From: Actinomycetes bacterium
GTDB taxonomy: Bacteria; Actinomycetota; Acidimicrobiia; Acidimicrobiales; Microtrichaceae
Assembly (NCBI GenBank): GCA_023423475.1
Contig: JAFAFN010000571.1
Coordinates: 1-5,938 of the forward strand
Length of the DNA stretch: 5,938 nt
Reading direction: 5' to 3'
Shown: in pieces, positions 5,015 through 5,938 of the stretch
Layout of the letters: each line of letters opens with the position of its first letter
How positions within the stretch are numbered: the stretch's first letter is position 1
Notes under the pieces: model-generated
Database searches by the model: none
What the model saw: the letters and a program-made list of their open reading frames with translations, nothing else
Told to the model about the DNA's origin: nothing
Made by a program: the position numbers and the translations under genes

Positions 5015-5782
5015 TTGACCGAAATCCCAGAGCATCTCCTGGCCCGAAGCCGTGCACGTCGTGCGGCGATGGGTGGTGGCGGAGGCGGCGACGACGCTGC
5101 CCCCGCGGCAGCCACCCCGGCCACGACCGCCAGCGAGGCACCCGCAGCAGCTGCGGCGGCGCCGGCCGTTCCCGCGGCCGAGGTGGTCCCGGCGACCCCC
5201 GACCCGGTCCCGCCGTGGGTCGAGGCCGCAGAGACGCGCAAGAAGATCCCCGCATGGGCCGTGCCCGTCCTGGCGCTGCTGCCCCTCTGGGCCGTCATCT
5301 ACGCGGTCACGCTCGACACACCGACCCCGACCGAGCTCGGACCGCTCGAGGCCGGCGCCGAGGTCTACGGCACCAGCTGCTCGACCTGCCACGGTGCGAC
5401 CGGTGGCGGCGTGGGCGCAGCACCCGCCCTCACGGGCGACGAGGGCGTCCGGGCCGTGTTCCCCAGCCCCGCCGACCAGGTCACCTGGGTCGCACTCGGC
5501 ACCGCCGGCTACCGCGCCGCCGGACTCGACGTGTACGGCACCGACGGCGTCAAGCCCGTCGGCGCCGCAGGCCTCATGCCCGCATGGGGCGACTCGCTCA
5601 CCGCCAACCAGCTGATGGACGTCGTCCTTCACGAGCGTGTCACCCTCGACGGCGAGGAGTTCGACATCGAGGTCTGGAAGGACGGCTTCGAGGAGACCCT
5701 CGCAGAGCTGCTCCCGGCCGAGAAGGTCGCCGAGTACGTCGCCGTGCTCGAGGAGTGGGAGGCCGACCCTCCGGTCGGCTGA
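5015..5782 (+). CDS. Membrane-anchored monoheme cytochrome c with cytoplasmic PEHLL motif
   Basis: Likely electron carrier between the bc complex and a terminal oxidase, held at the outer membrane face. It has 255 residues. The N-terminal cytoplasmic part begins with TEIPEHLLARSRARRAA (2-18), then a Gly6 run and an Ala/Pro-rich linker (27-66). One helix follows at about 80-100. The exported cytochrome c domain has CSTCH at 122-126 and a probable Met ligand M188 in GLMPAWG. The C-terminal 50 residues are acidic, ending EEWEADPPVG. The start is TTG at 5015, chosen from GGAGG at 5005-5009 and the shared MTE-PEHLL N-terminus. It is divergent from the bc operon, and its last 24 residues are duplicated in a convergent gene at the window end. 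Cytochrome c identity is firm; its redox partners are inferred. Confidence 0.93.
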   Translation: MTEIPEHLLARSRARRAAMGGGGGGDDAAPAAATPATTASEAPAAAAAAPAVPAAEVVPATPDPVPPWVEAAETRKKIPAWAVPVLALLPLWAVIYAVTLDTPTPTELGPLEAGAEVYGTSCSTCHGATGGGVGAAPALTGDEGVRAVFPSPADQVTWVALGTAGYRAAGLDVYGTDGVKPVGAAGLMPAWGDSLTANQLMDVVLHERVTLDGEEFDIEVWKDGFEETLAELLPAEKVAEYVAVLEEWEADPPVG

Positions 5783-5811
5783 CCCGGCACCGCACCAATC
5801 GAGACACCAGT

Positions 5812-5839
5812 GACGACCGGCCCCGAGGGGCCGGTCGTC
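5812..5839. terminator. Hairpin terminator, probably bidirectional, between convergent cytochrome c genes
   Basis: GACGACCGGCCC and GGGCCGGTCGTC form a perfect 12-bp stem around a CGAG loop, 29 bases after the plus-strand stop and 24 bases from the minus-strand stop. Neither side has a real T-run; the plus side continues with GTCGTT. It is therefore a GC-rich I-shaped terminator of the sort often seen in actinobacteria, able to serve both genes by its symmetry. The position between two stop codons supports this. Confidence 0.8.
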
Positions 5840-5863
5840 GTCGTTCGCTGGGTTGTGGCGTGC

Positions 5864-5938
5864 TCAGCCGACCGGCGGGTCGGCCTCCCACTCCTCGAGC
5901 ACGGCGACGTACTCGGCGACCTTGTCCGCGGGCAGCAG
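5864..5938 (-). CDS. C-terminus of a convergent paralogous cytochrome c, 5' part outside window
   Basis: The last 24 codons and stop of a minus-strand gene. The residues end LLPADKVAEY...EADPPVG, identical to the C-terminus of the plus-strand monoheme cytochrome c except for one Glu-to-Asp change. The frame is open to the window edge and the stop TGA is at 5864-5866. The five base differences all fall at third codon positions, four of them silent, which indicates a functional coding copy under purifying selection rather than a dead fragment or an assembly reflection. No heme motif is inside the window, so that it is a whole cytochrome c is inferred from the match. Confidence 0.85.
   Translation of the reverse strand: MLPADKVAEYVAVLEEWEADPPVG

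Larger units (their letters stand above)
5708..5938. repeat. Inverted repeat formed by the 3' ends of two convergent cytochrome c genes
   Basis: Positions 5708-5782 are the reverse complement of 5864-5938 with 5 mismatches in 75. An uninterrupted 47-base match spans 5723-5769 and 5877-5923. The 81-base spacer contains the terminator hairpin, almost exactly at the centre of symmetry. The repeat reaches the window edge, so its full length is unknown. All five differences fall at third codon positions, so this reflects two coding copies. Confidence 0.95.

Noticed and set aside
5708..5938. Possible assembly or chimera artefact producing a reflected end
   Set aside because: The two arms differ at five positions, all third codon positions, and the spacer is not symmetric outside the hairpin; this fits two real genes better than a reflected read.
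1..5938. tRNA, rRNA, CRISPR array, insertion sequence or prophage signals
   Set aside because: None seen on either strand; no regularly spaced repeats, no transposase-like frames and no cloverleaf-like sequence were found by reading.

Overview
The window is GC-rich, densely coded DNA carrying a complete core of a b6f-type quinol:cytochrome c oxidoreductase plus its c-type cytochromes. Codon use, long alanine/proline-rich cytoplasmic linkers and the short motif (I/V)PEHLL-x-R suggest a high-GC actinobacterium, possibly of the class Acidimicrobiia. That placement is an inference; no rRNA or other marker gene is present.

Layout. Six genes lie on the minus strand and read right to left as one probable operon: a small unrecognised three-helix membrane protein (4126-4590), a 2x[4Fe-4S] ferredoxin (3694-4110), cytochrome b6-like cytochrome b N-terminal half (2855-3640), subunit IV-like C-terminal half with a long cytoplasmic extension (1987-2799), a Tat-type Rieske iron-sulfur protein (1113-1976), and a membrane-anchored diheme cytochrome c whose 3' end leaves the window (1-995). 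A 424-bp divergent region (4591-5014) separates this operon from a plus-strand monoheme, membrane-anchored cytochrome c (5015-5782). It holds a perfect CRP/GlxR-type palindrome and three other short palindromes. The plus-strand gene ends at a strong hairpin. Beyond it the last 75 bases encode, on the minus strand, the C-terminus of a near-identical convergent paralogue of the same cytochrome c.

How the genes work together. The split cytochrome b with the Rieske protein should oxidise menaquinol (the likely actinobacterial quinone) at the outer face. One electron would pass through the Rieske cluster to the diheme cytochrome c and the monoheme cytochromes, and on to a terminal oxidase; the other would return across the membrane through the b hemes. 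The cytochrome b N-terminal half keeps the Cys of the 'CLGG' motif that carries heme c_i in b6f complexes. The ferredoxin encoded directly upstream suggests a cytoplasmic-side electron connection to that heme. The unusual points are the ferredoxin/heme c_i pairing, a Qo motif APWY in place of PEWY, the repeated PEHLL cytoplasmic motif shared by two subunits on opposite strands, and the inverted pair of cytochrome c genes.
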